Of a stretch of DNA of 64,000 nucleotides, positions 32,499 to 40,434 are shown one piece after another; within the stretch, counting starts at the first letter, position 1; every line of letters starts with the position of its first letter. The stretch is from AC-32 sp963716865 (GTDB lineage: Bacteria; Actinomycetota; Thermoleophilia; Gaiellales; Gaiellaceae). Made by a program: the position numbers and the translations under genes. Location: assembly GCA_963716865.1 (NCBI GenBank), contig CAVQUF010000004.1, forward strand, positions 372,001 to 436,000, written 5' to 3'. The notes under the pieces were generated by a model, which saw only the letters and a program-made list of their open reading frames with translations, made no database searches and was not told the origin of the DNA.

Positions 32499-32959
32499 GC
32501 GCCCGCCCTCGCCGCGGCCTCCACCGCCCGGACGATGTTGTGGTACCCGGTGCAGCGGCAGAGATTGCCCTCGAGCGCGCGCCGGATCTCCTCCTCCGAG
32601 GGGTTCGCGTTCTCCCGCAGGAGCGAGACCGACGCCATCACGAACCCGGGCGTGCAGTAGCCGCACTGGAGCGCGTGGTGCTCGTAGAACGCCTGTTGTA
32701 CGGGGTGCAGCTCGTCACCGGGGGCAAGGCCCTCGATCGTCGCCACCTCGCAGCCGTCGGCCTGGACTGCAAGCACGGTGCAGGACTTGACCGACTCGCC
32801 GTCGAGCAGGACCGTGCAGGCGCCGCACGAGGAGGTGTCGCAGCCGACGTTCGCCCCCTTGAGGCCGAGCTGGTTGCGCAGGAAGAAGACGAGCAGCTGC
32901 CGCGGTTCGACCTCCGCCTCCTGGCGCCAGCCGTTGACCGTGAGCGCGATCCTCGTCAC
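32495..32959 (-). CDS. Molybdenum hydroxylase [2Fe-2S] subunit (CoxS-like)
   Basis: A 154-residue two-cluster iron-sulfur subunit. The N-terminal plant-ferredoxin-type cluster uses Cys40, 45, 48 and 60 (NVGCDTSSCGACTV, SVKSC); the C-terminal helical cluster uses Cys99, 102, 134 and 136 (LQCGYCTPGF, NLCRCTGYH). All eight ligands are present. It links the molybdenum subunit to the FAD subunit, with 4-bp overlaps on both sides. The length is normal for the family. Confidence 0.93.
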   Translation of the reverse strand: MTRIALTVNGWRQEAEVEPRQLLVFFLRNQLGLKGANVGCDTSSCGACTVLLDGESVKSCTVLAVQADGCEVATIEGLAPGDELHPVQQAFYEHHALQCGYCTPGFVMASVSLLRENANPSEEEIRRALEGNLCRCTGYHNIVRAVEAAARAGA

Positions 32960-35223
32960 GCCTTCGCCTCCTCGAGGGCCCGCCAGACGTTCTCGCCGTT
33001 GGCCGGCATGTCGACGTGCCGGACGCCGTGCGGGGCGAGCGCGTCGAGCACCGCGTTGTGGACGGCCGGCGAGGCGCCGATCGTCCCGGATTCGCCGATG
33101 CCCTTCACGCCGAGGTCGTTGTACGGGGTCGGCGTCTCCATCTCGACCGCCTCCCACGAGGGGAGGTCTGCCGCCGAGGGAAACGCGTAATCGGCGAACG
33201 TGCTCGTCATCGGGGTGCCGTGCTCGTCGTAGACGAATTGCTCGTAGAGCGCCTGCCCGACGCCGGTCGCGACGCCGCCGTGCACCTGGCCCTCGGCGAC
33301 GAGGGGGTTGATCAGCGTTCCCGCGTCGTCGACCGCCACGTGGCGCATCAGCTCGACCTGCCCCGTCTCGGTGTCGACCTCGACGACGGCGACGTGAGCG
33401 CCGAACGGGAAGGACGGAGCCGCCTTGAACTCGTGCTCCGCCTTCAGCTCGGCGAGCCGTCCATCGGCGACCGCCCGTGCGGAGAGCTCTTCCCACGAGA
33501 AGCCCTGCGCGGGTGAGCCCGCCACGTGGAGCCGGGCGAGCGCGGGGTCGAGCACGATGTCGTCGGGGCTCGCCTCGAGATAGTCGGCGACGATCTCCTT
33601 CGCGCGCTCGACGACGTCTTCCGAGGCGAGCCGTGCCGCCACGCCGCCGATCTGCGTCGACTTCGAGGCGTACGTGCCGGTCCCGCTGGCGACCTCGTCA
33701 GTGTCGCCCTTGACGACCGTGATCCGCTCGACGGGAATCCCGAGCCGCTCGGCCGCGATCATCGCGAACGTCGTCTCGTGGCCCTGGCCGTGCGAGAACG
33801 ACCCCGTGCGGAGAATCGCGCCGCCGTCCTCGGTGATCTCGACCTCGCCGAACTCCGTCTCGCCGACCCCGTTCGTGATCTCGACGTAGGTGCTGATGCC
33901 GATCCCGAGCTCCCTCGGCCCGCCCTGTTCGCGCCGGCGGCGCTGCTCGGCGCGCAGCTCGTCGTAGCCGGCGGAGCGCAACGCGAGGTCGAGGGCGCCC
34001 TCGTAGTCGCCGGAGTCGTAGACCGCGCCCGTCTCGGTCGTGTACGGGAACGTGTCCTTCGGGATGAAGTTCCTGCGCCGGATCTCCGCGGGGTCGAGGC
34101 CGAGCTCGGCGGCCAGCGCGTCCATGGCCCGCTCGATCGCCTGCGTCGCCTCGGGCCGGCCGGCGCCGCGGAAGGCGGAGGTCGGAACCGTGTTCGTGGC
34201 AACCGAGCGGCTCGAGGCCTCGATCCTCGGGATCGCGTAGACGCCGCTCGACATCAGCGCCGTCAGGTGGGGCAGGAACGAGCCGAGAGCCGGGTACGCG
34301 CCCGCGTCGGCGAGGCTTTCGAGCCGGTACGCGAGGACCTTCCCGTCGCGGTCGGCTCCGATCGTGAACGTCATGTGCTGGGCTCGCCCGTGCGGGAGCC
34401 CGACCATGCTCTCGCTGCGCGTCTCCGTCCAGCGCACGGGGCGCTCGAGCCGGCGCGCGAGCCAGGCCACGAGGATGTCCTCGACGTTGAGCGTCTTCGC
34501 GCCGAAGCCGCCGCCGACGTCCGGGCTGATAACCCGCACGTTCTCCGGGTCGAGACCGAGCATCTCCGCGAGCCCGCTCCGATCCTGGTGCGGTGCCTGC
34601 GTCCCGAGCCAGGCCGTGAGGCGGCCGTCGGGGCCCACCTCGGCCGCAACCGAGCGGGGCTCGAGCGGGCACGGCGCCATCCGCTGGCTGACCACCGTGC
34701 CCGAGACCGAGACGTCGCACCCGTCGAACAGCGTCTCGTCGCGCTCCTGCGGGCCGTCCCGGCCGGAGACGTTCGTCCCCACCTCGGGGAAGAGGAGCAC
34801 CTCGTCCTTCAGCGCCTCCTGCACGTCCGCGACGACCGGCAGCGGGTCGTAGTCCACGATCACGAGCTCCGCCGCGTCCGCACCGGTGGCCCTGTCCTCG
34901 CTGATCACGATCGCGACGATCTCGCCGACGAAGCGGACGACGTCCGTCGCGACGAGCGGACGCGAGATCCCGGCGGCCACGCCGAAGGGCGGCGGCGGCG
35001 TGACCGGCCCCACGTCGACGTCCGCGCCGGTCACGACCTGGACGTTCGGGATGGCCTCGGCGGCGGAGGCGTCGATTCCGGTCACTCGTGCGTGCGCGAC
35101 CGGCGAGCGGACGAACGTGACGCTGAGCGCGCCCTCCAGCGGGATGTTCTCGACGTAGCGGCCCTCGCCCCGCAGGAAACGAGGATCCTCTTTCCGCAGG
35201 ACTCGGTTCCCGAGGATGCTCAC
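32956..35223 (-). CDS. Molybdenum hydroxylase large subunit (form II CoxL-like)
   Basis: A 755-residue molybdopterin-cytosine-dinucleotide-type subunit. Features are an N-terminal aldehyde-oxidase domain (RFLRGEGRYVENI), QAPHQDRSGLAEMLG, DVGGGFGAK, the active-site loop SAFRGAGRPEA and, near the C terminus, the catalytic Glu in KGIGESGTIGAS. The loop is AFRGAGR rather than AYRCSFR, so this is not a form I CO dehydrogenase; it is a form II-type enzyme that hydroxylates aldehydes, aromatics or N-heterocycles. The GTG start lies only 23 bp from the divergent acyl-CoA synthetase start. It is the first gene of a 12-gene minus-strand string reaching to 22485. Confidence 0.9.
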   Translation of the reverse strand: MSILGNRVLRKEDPRFLRGEGRYVENIPLEGALSVTFVRSPVAHARVTGIDASAAEAIPNVQVVTGADVDVGPVTPPPPFGVAAGISRPLVATDVVRFVGEIVAIVISEDRATGADAAELVIVDYDPLPVVADVQEALKDEVLLFPEVGTNVSGRDGPQERDETLFDGCDVSVSGTVVSQRMAPCPLEPRSVAAEVGPDGRLTAWLGTQAPHQDRSGLAEMLGLDPENVRVISPDVGGGFGAKTLNVEDILVAWLARRLERPVRWTETRSESMVGLPHGRAQHMTFTIGADRDGKVLAYRLESLADAGAYPALGSFLPHLTALMSSGVYAIPRIEASSRSVATNTVPTSAFRGAGRPEATQAIERAMDALAAELGLDPAEIRRRNFIPKDTFPYTTETGAVYDSGDYEGALDLALRSAGYDELRAEQRRRREQGGPRELGIGISTYVEITNGVGETEFGEVEITEDGGAILRTGSFSHGQGHETTFAMIAAERLGIPVERITVVKGDTDEVASGTGTYASKSTQIGGVAARLASEDVVERAKEIVADYLEASPDDIVLDPALARLHVAGSPAQGFSWEELSARAVADGRLAELKAEHEFKAAPSFPFGAHVAVVEVDTETGQVELMRHVAVDDAGTLINPLVAEGQVHGGVATGVGQALYEQFVYDEHGTPMTSTFADYAFPSAADLPSWEAVEMETPTPYNDLGVKGIGESGTIGASPAVHNAVLDALAPHGVRHVDMPANGENVWRALEEAKA

Positions 35224-35233
35224 GGCGCGAGGC

Positions 35234-35239
35234 TAACGT
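35234..35239 (+). promoter_or_regulatory. -10-like TAACGT 7 nt before a TTG start
   Basis: The whole divergent intergenic space is 23 bp. TAACGT lies 7 nt before the TTG at 35247 and no ribosome-binding site exists, so a leaderless mRNA is likely. The -35 region would lie inside the first codons of the molybdenum subunit gene. Confidence 0.4.
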
Positions 35240-35246
35240 ACGCCCG

Positions 35247-36674
35247 TTGAACCTCGCTCACATCCTCGCCGAAGCGGCCGGCGCCCACCCGGCGCGGCCG
35301 GCGCTGGTCGGCGAGACCGGCACCGTGACGCACGCGGAGATCGACCGGCAGGCGCGCGTCGCCGCCGCTGCGCTGCGGGCCCGCGGCGTCGAGCCGGGCG
35401 ACCGGGTCGCGCTGATGCTGCCGAACGGGCCCGCCTTGGTAGCCGCCGCGCTCGGCGCGCTCCGCCTCGGCGCGATCGTCGTGCCGCTGAACGGCCTGCT
35501 GGCGCGGCCCGAGGTCGAGGCTCGCCTGGCGGCTTCCACGCCGCGGGTCTTCCTCGAGAGCGAGGACGCCCTCGAGGCCGATGCGGAGCCTCTGGACGAG
35601 ATCGTCGAACGCGAGAGCGCCGACCCGGCCGTGATCCTTTTCACCTCGGGCACCTCCGGCAAGCCGAAGGGCGCGATCCTCACGCACGGCAGCATCCACG
35701 CCGCGGCCCGGAACGCTGCCGACGCGCTCGCGCTCTCCGAAGAGGACGTCGTGCTCGGCGCCGCCCCGTTCTCACACGTGCTCGGCCTGTCGACGGGGAT
35801 GGCCTCGACGCTGATGTCGGGAGCGGCGATCGCGATCGTGCGCCGCTTCGAGCCCGAGCAGACGCTGGCCCTGATGACCGAGACCGGAACGACGATCCTG
35901 CTCGGCGTCCCGACGATGTGCATCGCGCTCTGCCAGGCCGCGCGCTCGGCCGAAGCGCTCCCGCCGGTCCGGATCGCCCACGTCGGCGGAGCAGCGGTGC
36001 CGGCCGAGGTCGCGCGCGACTTCGAGCGCACGTTCGGCGGCGAGGTCTACGAGGGCTACGGCCTGACCGAGCTCTCCGGGGTCGCGACCACGTACATCCG
36101 GGGCCAGGAGCGAAAGGTCGGCTCCGTCGGGAAGCCGCTCGGCGGCACCGGCCTGCGGATCGTCTCGCTCGAGGGCGAGCCGGTGCCGGCCGGGGGAGTC
36201 GGGGAGGCGCAGTTCCGCGGCCCTTCGGTGATCCCCGGCTACTGGGAGGACCCCCAGGCGACCGCGGAGGCGATCGACGCCGACGGGTGGCTCGCGACCG
36301 GCGACCTCGGCTACCTCGACCCGGAGGGCTACCTCTTCCTCGTCGACCGCAAGAAGGACCTGATCCTGCGCGGCGGCTACTCGGTCTACCCGCGCGAGGT
36401 CGAGGAGGCGCTGTACGAGCACCCGGACGTGCTCGAGGCCGCCGTGATCGGCCTCCCGGACGAGACGCTCGGCGAGGAGGTCGCGGCGGTCGTCGTCCGC
36501 CGCCCGGGAACCACGCCGAGCGCGGACGAGCTCCAGGCGTGGACGAAGGAGCGCGTCGCCGCGTACAAGTATCCCCGCCGCGTGATCTTTGTCGACGCCC
36601 TCCCGAAGGGCCCGACCGGGAAGATCCTCAAGCGCGCGATCGACACGGAAGCACTGCTCCGCGACGGCTCATAG
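35247..36674 (+). CDS. AMP-forming acyl-CoA synthetase, candidate feruloyl/4-coumaroyl-CoA ligase
   Basis: A 475-residue member of the ANL (adenylate-forming) superfamily. It has the P-loop ILFTSGTSGKPKGAILTH, the AMP motif YEGYGLTELSG, WLATGDLGYLD, the hinge DRKKDLILRGG and the C-terminal lysine in LPKGPTGKILKR. The N terminus is shorter than usual (typical length about 500-550), starting at TTG with MNLAHILAEAAG. It makes an acyl-CoA from a carboxylic acid and ATP. Together with the feruloyl-CoA hydratase-lyase at 60850-61677 it is the best candidate for ferulate activation, but it stands 24 kb away and fatty acids are not excluded. Confidence 0.8.
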   Translation: MNLAHILAEAAGAHPARPALVGETGTVTHAEIDRQARVAAAALRARGVEPGDRVALMLPNGPALVAAALGALRLGAIVVPLNGLLARPEVEARLAASTPRVFLESEDALEADAEPLDEIVERESADPAVILFTSGTSGKPKGAILTHGSIHAAARNAADALALSEEDVVLGAAPFSHVLGLSTGMASTLMSGAAIAIVRRFEPEQTLALMTETGTTILLGVPTMCIALCQAARSAEALPPVRIAHVGGAAVPAEVARDFERTFGGEVYEGYGLTELSGVATTYIRGQERKVGSVGKPLGGTGLRIVSLEGEPVPAGGVGEAQFRGPSVIPGYWEDPQATAEAIDADGWLATGDLGYLDPEGYLFLVDRKKDLILRGGYSVYPREVEEALYEHPDVLEAAVIGLPDETLGEEVAAVVVRRPGTTPSADELQAWTKERVAAYKYPRRVIFVDALPKGPTGKILKRAIDTEALLRDGS

Positions 36675-36715
36675 TCAAGGACCCTTGACAAACGCTGGTG
36701 TCAAGGTACCTTGAC
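36674..36715 (+). promoter_or_regulatory. Double palindromic operator over the XRE-regulator promoter
   Basis: Two 16-bp perfect inverted repeats, GTCAAGGACCCTTGAC (36674-36689) and GTCAAGGTACCTTGAC (36700-36715), have identical 7-bp arms and centres 26 bp apart, that is, near the same face of the helix. A promoter fits between and over them: TTGACA (36685-36690), 16-bp spacer, TACCTT (36707-36712). A regulator bound here would block both promoter elements, so autoregulation by the XRE protein encoded 5 bp downstream is likely. Confidence 0.75.
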
Positions 36716-36719
36716 ATGA

Positions 36720-36926
36720 ATGAACAACGGCATACGTCGACGGCGGGAAGAGCTCGGACTCTCACAGGCCGTGCTCGGCCAGGCGGTGGGAGTCTCGCGA
36801 CAGACGATCAACGCCATCGAGACCGGGCGTTACCTCCCCTCGCTGCCGCTGGCCTTCGGCCTGGCGCAGTACTTCGGCGAGCCGATCGAGAAGCTGTTCA
36901 CGCCCGACAAAGGAGAGCTCGAGTGA
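36720..36926 (+). CDS. XRE-family transcriptional regulator (small, YgzD-like)
   Basis: A 68-residue protein that is essentially one Cro/CI helix-turn-helix: RRREELGLSQAVLGQAVGVSRQTINAIETGRYLPSLPLA, followed by the ending FGEPIEKLFTPD typical of the small YgzD/XRE group. The ATG is 7 nt from the predicted -10 and lacks a ribosome-binding site, so the transcript is probably leaderless. It overlaps the following membrane-protein gene by 4 bp (GTGA), an arrangement common for such regulators and DUF2178-like membrane proteins. The two palindromes just upstream are presumably its operators. Confidence 0.92.
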   Translation: MNNGIRRRREELGLSQAVLGQAVGVSRQTINAIETGRYLPSLPLAFGLAQYFGEPIEKLFTPDKGELE

Positions 36927-37309
36927 GCGAATCGAACAAACACTGGAGGCAGGCCCAGATGGGCCTGGCGCTGACCATCACGGCGGCGATCGTCGCCGCG
37001 TTCTGGATCGGTGGGTCGCTGGAGTGGGCGATCCCGGCCGCGATCGTCATGCTCGGCTTCATCGCGGCGATGGCGCTGAGGAATCGGAGCCAGACCGCCG
37101 AGACCCTGTACGGGGTCGGCGACGAGCGCACCCGCCGACTTCATCAGCGAACCGTCGCGCTCGCGGGCCTCGTGATGCTCGCGGTGATCGTGACCTGGTA
37201 CCTCGTGACGATCGCCCAGGGCGACCCGAACCAGACACTCGGCCTCCTTGCGGTCATCTTCAACGCCGTGCTGATCGGAGCTGCGGCCACCGTCAGCCGC
37301 CGCGGCTGA
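36923..37309 (+). CDS. DUF2178-like four-helix membrane protein
   Basis: A 128-residue integral membrane protein starting at a GTG that overlaps the regulator stop. There are four hydrophobic segments (about residues 12-30, 34-52, 78-98 and 104-123). Between the second and third is a charged loop, LYGVGDERTRRLHQRTVAL, matching the conserved DERxxxxxxKA-type loop of DUF2178 proteins. The family is usually encoded with a small XRE regulator, as here. The function is unknown; sensing or modulating the regulator at the membrane is a speculation. Upstream in-frame starts would overlap the regulator and are rejected. Confidence 0.8.
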   Translation: MSESNKHWRQAQMGLALTITAAIVAAFWIGGSLEWAIPAAIVMLGFIAAMALRNRSQTAETLYGVGDERTRRLHQRTVALAGLVMLAVIVTWYLVTIAQGDPNQTLGLLAVIFNAVLIGAAATVSRRG

Positions 37310-37318
37310 GCGATACCT

Positions 37319-37654
37319 CTAGCGTTTTCCCCGCAGCCAGTTCGACACGCGGGTCGTGAGAGGCGGCTTTTCCGGAAGCCACTTCGTCTCGGGTGGCGGC
37401 GCCTGAAACGGCTCGAGCGTCCCGATGTCCGCGGAGGCGATCTTCAAGGTCACCTCGCCCGGATAGATCGCCCCGACCCGCTCGCCCGGCACGTAGCGGA
37501 TCTGCGTCGGGTGCTTGGACTCGACGGCCAGCCCGTCGAAGATGTCGCTCTGCTGATCGCCTTCGACCTGCGCGACCGTGCCGACGATCACGCCGTCAGA
37601 GGCGATCACGTTCCAACCCTGCTCGATCTGCAACCACGAGACAGGATCAGTCAT
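37319..37654 (-). CDS. PRC-barrel-like small protein
   Basis: A 111-residue protein that begins WLQIEQGWNVIASDGVIVGTVAQVEGD and continues FDGLAVES...RYVPGERVGAIYPGEVTLKI, the strand pattern of a PRC-barrel or DUF2171-like domain (Gly-x-x-ValxxVexD). The C-terminal 30 residues are proline- and basic-rich (WLPEKPPLTTRVSNWLRGKR). These domains occur in RNA-processing and photosynthetic-complex proteins and in many small actinobacterial proteins of unknown function. It converges on the DUF2178-like gene, with a 9-bp gap. No more precise role can be given. Confidence 0.65.
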   Translation of the reverse strand: MTDPVSWLQIEQGWNVIASDGVIVGTVAQVEGDQQSDIFDGLAVESKHPTQIRYVPGERVGAIYPGEVTLKIASADIGTLEPFQAPPPETKWLPEKPPLTTRVSNWLRGKR

Positions 37655-37787
37655 CGCCGGCGCTGCTCTGGTCGCTGGACCCTCGCGCGTTCACTGTCGG
37701 CATCGTCGCCCGTCGAGGGTACTCGTTCATGAGGCCGGCTACGTTCCGGTCGGACTTCCAAGACTGTGTACTCCGTGGCACTGCTGT

Positions 37788-39356
37788 CTATCTCTCGACC
37801 GTGACGAGCGTCCCGATCGGCGTATACGGCCAGACCTTCGCCGCGGACGCGAGCGGGAGCTCGACGCAGCCGAGGCTCTGCGGAGTGCCGAACGAGGCGC
37901 GGTTGAAGGCGTGGATCGCGTCGCCACCGTTGAAGTAGCTGATCCAGCGGATCCCAGGGTCGTTGTAATGGGAGCCGCCGGGGTTCGTCCCGCTCATCGT
38001 TCCGACCGGGATGTGCTCGAAGACCGGGAATGTGCCAAGGGCTGTAGGTGCAGCTGGCACGCCGGTGTTGCCGGGCGAGGTGAGGATCGTCCGTCCGTTG
38101 TGCCACAGCGTCAGCAACTGGGGGACGCGGCTGTGGACGTAGACATAGCTGTAGCCGCGGTCGCGGCGTCGGCCGGCGATCGTGTCGGCGAGCAGCGCGT
38201 GCCAGACCATGGCCCCGGGGATCGCGTCGACCTTGAGGGCGTGCGTGTCCTGGAACATCATCACGGCGCCGCGTGTGATCTGGTCGAAACTGCCCTCCCT
38301 CCAGAGCGCGCGGAGCGTGGGCGGCGTGTTCGGATAGCGCCAGCTGAAGCGACCCCTCGGAGCGTCGACTGCGGCCTGCAGCTCGGCGCGCGGCGTGCGC
38401 ACGACCGGCGAGCTGGACGGCGTCCAGTCGAGGGGCAGGTAGCCCGCCTGCGCGAGCAGCTGCTGGAGGCGCAGGACCGAGCCCGCAGGAACCGTCCAGC
38501 GGATATGGCGGGTCGCTCGCAACCCGCTACCAGGCGACGATACGGCCACGTCGACCTGACGCCCGAGGTCGAGCTCCAGGTGGGAGGCGAAGCGGGCGCC
38601 GAAGCCCGAGGGCTGGAAGACGAGGGTGTGGTCGTCGCTCTGGTGCCAGCGGCCGCTCGTTCTCGGGGAGAGCTTGGGCCGCTCCGCGCCGAACACCTTG
38701 TCGACCGGCTCGGAGAAGATGAGCCGAATCGGAGAAGCGGGGGCGAGCCGCGCACTGGGCGCCGGCTGGACGACGGCCACGGGGACGCGCGAGGGTGGGA
38801 ACCAGCTGACACGCACCGGAGTGCCCAGCCGCTCCCACGCCCGCGCCGCCGCGGCAACCTCGACCGTTCCGGTCGAAGCGTGAGACGGCACCGTCACGGC
38901 GCTTTGCGCGCTTAGAGGCTCCCGCCTCAGGTGCCCGAGGCTCCCGTAGGCGGCGGCGCTCACCGGCCGATCGAAGCTCACGCGCACCGGCGAGCCCGGG
39001 CGGACCGTCAGCCAGCGCTCCCTGACGTGGGCGACGGGGACACTGACCGTCCGGCGTACGTGGCGTTCGCTGCCGAGCGCCCAGGCGAACCAGCCGGGCC
39101 GACGGACGACGACGTCGATGGAGACCCTCTCACCAGGCGTCAGGGGCGTTTGCGGCGTCAGGCTCCCCTGGCGGACCACCACTGGAAGCCGTCGCCCGCC
39201 CGGCCCGAGCACGCCCACGCTCACGAGGCTTCCACCGAAGGGCTCGATCTCGACCCGGGCGAGCGCCGTCGAGTCGCCCGCCAGGCTGACGCCCGACCAG
39301 ACGAGCACGCCCGTGACGAACGTCGCTGCCGCCGCCAGAACGACCGCAAGGAGCAC
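37788..39356 (-). CDS. L,D-transpeptidase (YkuD) with N-terminal Ig-like and peptidoglycan-binding regions
   Basis: A 522-residue cell-wall enzyme. An N-terminal membrane anchor (LLAVVLAAAATFVTGVLVW) is followed by Ig-like beta domains (about residues 40-270), a peptidoglycan-binding-like helical segment (about 285-375, LLAQAGYLPLDW...FQDTHALKVD) and a C-terminal YkuD domain ending with the active-site block IHAFNRASFGTPQSLGCVEL (His and Cys497). It forms 3-3 cross-links in peptidoglycan or attaches proteins to it. The GTG at 39356 begins within the membrane helix; an upstream in-frame arginine-rich stretch (RPRRRHRRTLW) suggests that the true start lies further upstream. Confidence 0.88.
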   Translation of the reverse strand: MLLAVVLAAAATFVTGVLVWSGVSLAGDSTALARVEIEPFGGSLVSVGVLGPGGRRLPVVVRQGSLTPQTPLTPGERVSIDVVVRRPGWFAWALGSERHVRRTVSVPVAHVRERWLTVRPGSPVRVSFDRPVSAAAYGSLGHLRREPLSAQSAVTVPSHASTGTVEVAAAARAWERLGTPVRVSWFPPSRVPVAVVQPAPSARLAPASPIRLIFSEPVDKVFGAERPKLSPRTSGRWHQSDDHTLVFQPSGFGARFASHLELDLGRQVDVAVSSPGSGLRATRHIRWTVPAGSVLRLQQLLAQAGYLPLDWTPSSSPVVRTPRAELQAAVDAPRGRFSWRYPNTPPTLRALWREGSFDQITRGAVMMFQDTHALKVDAIPGAMVWHALLADTIAGRRRDRGYSYVYVHSRVPQLLTLWHNGRTILTSPGNTGVPAAPTALGTFPVFEHIPVGTMSGTNPGGSHYNDPGIRWISYFNGGDAIHAFNRASFGTPQSLGCVELPLASAAKVWPYTPIGTLVTVER

Positions 39357-39525
39357 CCAGAGGGTACGGCGGTGCCGGCGCCGCGGCCGCGCCGGCGAGT
39401 ACGTGAAGGGCGAACGCGGCGATTCGATCGTCCGGAGAGGATACGGACCCCGTGCAGGACTCCTCGACGGTCAAGCTCGCCATGGGCCGCCGGGCCGCTC
39501 GTCGCGTTCGGGCAGGATGCGGCGG

Positions 39526-39531
39526 TACGGT
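39526..39531 (+). promoter_or_regulatory. -10-like TACGGT 6 nt before a GTG start
   Basis: TACGGT precedes the GTG at 39538 by 6 nt. There is no ribosome-binding site. The weak match to the consensus makes this one of the less certain members of the leaderless set. Confidence 0.3.
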
Positions 39532-39537
39532 CACCAC

Positions 39538-40317
39538 GTGGGACAGGACGAACGGCTACTTCTGGCTTCGTCGTTCGGCGCAGCAGCGACCGCATACGCC
39601 GAGCACCGCCCGGACTACGCGCAGGCCGCGGTGCGCTGGGCGCTCGAACCCGCGCCCGGCTCGCGAGTGCTCGACCTCGGCGCGGGAACCGGCAAGCTAA
39701 CCGCCACGCTGGTCTCGCTGGGCGCCGAAGTCATCGCGGTCGAGCCTGACCCGGCGATGCTGACCGAGCTGCGCCGCGCGCTGCCGACTGTTCGCGCCCT
39801 GCCGGGTAGTGCCGAGGCGGTACCGCTGCCGGACGCGTCGGTCGATGCCGTGCTAGCCGGCAACGCCATGCACTGGTTCGACATGAACGTCGCGGGACCC
39901 GAGATAGCCAGAGTCCTCGAACCAGACGGCATCCTGGCCGGCCTGTGGAACGTCTTCGACAACCGGGTCGACTGGGTTGCCGGACTCGAACGGATCAGCG
40001 GAAGCGCGGCCATTGGCCCGAGGGACACGTTCAGCAGCTGGCGCGCCGAGACGGCCAAAGCGCACCTCCCAAACAGTGGCTCAATCGCCCAGTTCGGCTC
40101 GCCGGAGCAGGCCGAGTTCTCGCATGGGCAGCGACGGACCGCCGACTCCCTCGTCGCGACGTTCGCGACGAAGGCGGGAATGCTGGTCATGCCAGAACAG
40201 GAGCAAGAGGCCACGCTCGGTCGGATCCGCGCTTTCCTCGCGAGCAGACCGGAGACCGCTCGCGGCGAATTCACCCTACCGATGCGCACCGGCGTGCTCC
40301 GCGTCGGGCGAGTGTGA
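39538..40317 (+). CDS. Class I SAM-dependent methyltransferase
   Basis: A 259-residue methyltransferase of the methyltransferase-11/UbiE-like type. Motif I is RVLDLGAGTGKLTATL, the acidic ribose-binding residue follows in VIAVEPDPAML, and the post-II region has SVDAVLAGNAMHWFD, the form seen in small-molecule methyltransferases. The substrate is unknown. It begins at a GTG with TACGGT 6 nt upstream and is divergent from the L,D-transpeptidase gene. The 117 bp following it, up to the convergent E1-beta stop, hold no gene; a weak stem (ACGCC/GGCGT) is present there but no clear terminator. Confidence 0.85.
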   Translation: MGQDERLLLASSFGAAATAYAEHRPDYAQAAVRWALEPAPGSRVLDLGAGTGKLTATLVSLGAEVIAVEPDPAMLTELRRALPTVRALPGSAEAVPLPDASVDAVLAGNAMHWFDMNVAGPEIARVLEPDGILAGLWNVFDNRVDWVAGLERISGSAAIGPRDTFSSWRAETAKAHLPNSGSIAQFGSPEQAEFSHGQRRTADSLVATFATKAGMLVMPEQEQEATLGRIRAFLASRPETARGEFTLPMRTGVLRVGRV

Positions 40318-40434
40318 CAACCATCGACCGATCATCTACGAGGTAAAGGGACTGCAGAGACGAGAGCGCCGCATGGGCCAGCGTTCTTAACGCCCGAGCG
40401 CAGGCGTACGGCTGTCGCCACTTCCTCACGCGCG

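Noticed and set aside
32956..35223. CO dehydrogenase large subunit
   Set aside because: The active-site loop is AFRGAGR, not the AYRCSFR of form I CO dehydrogenase.
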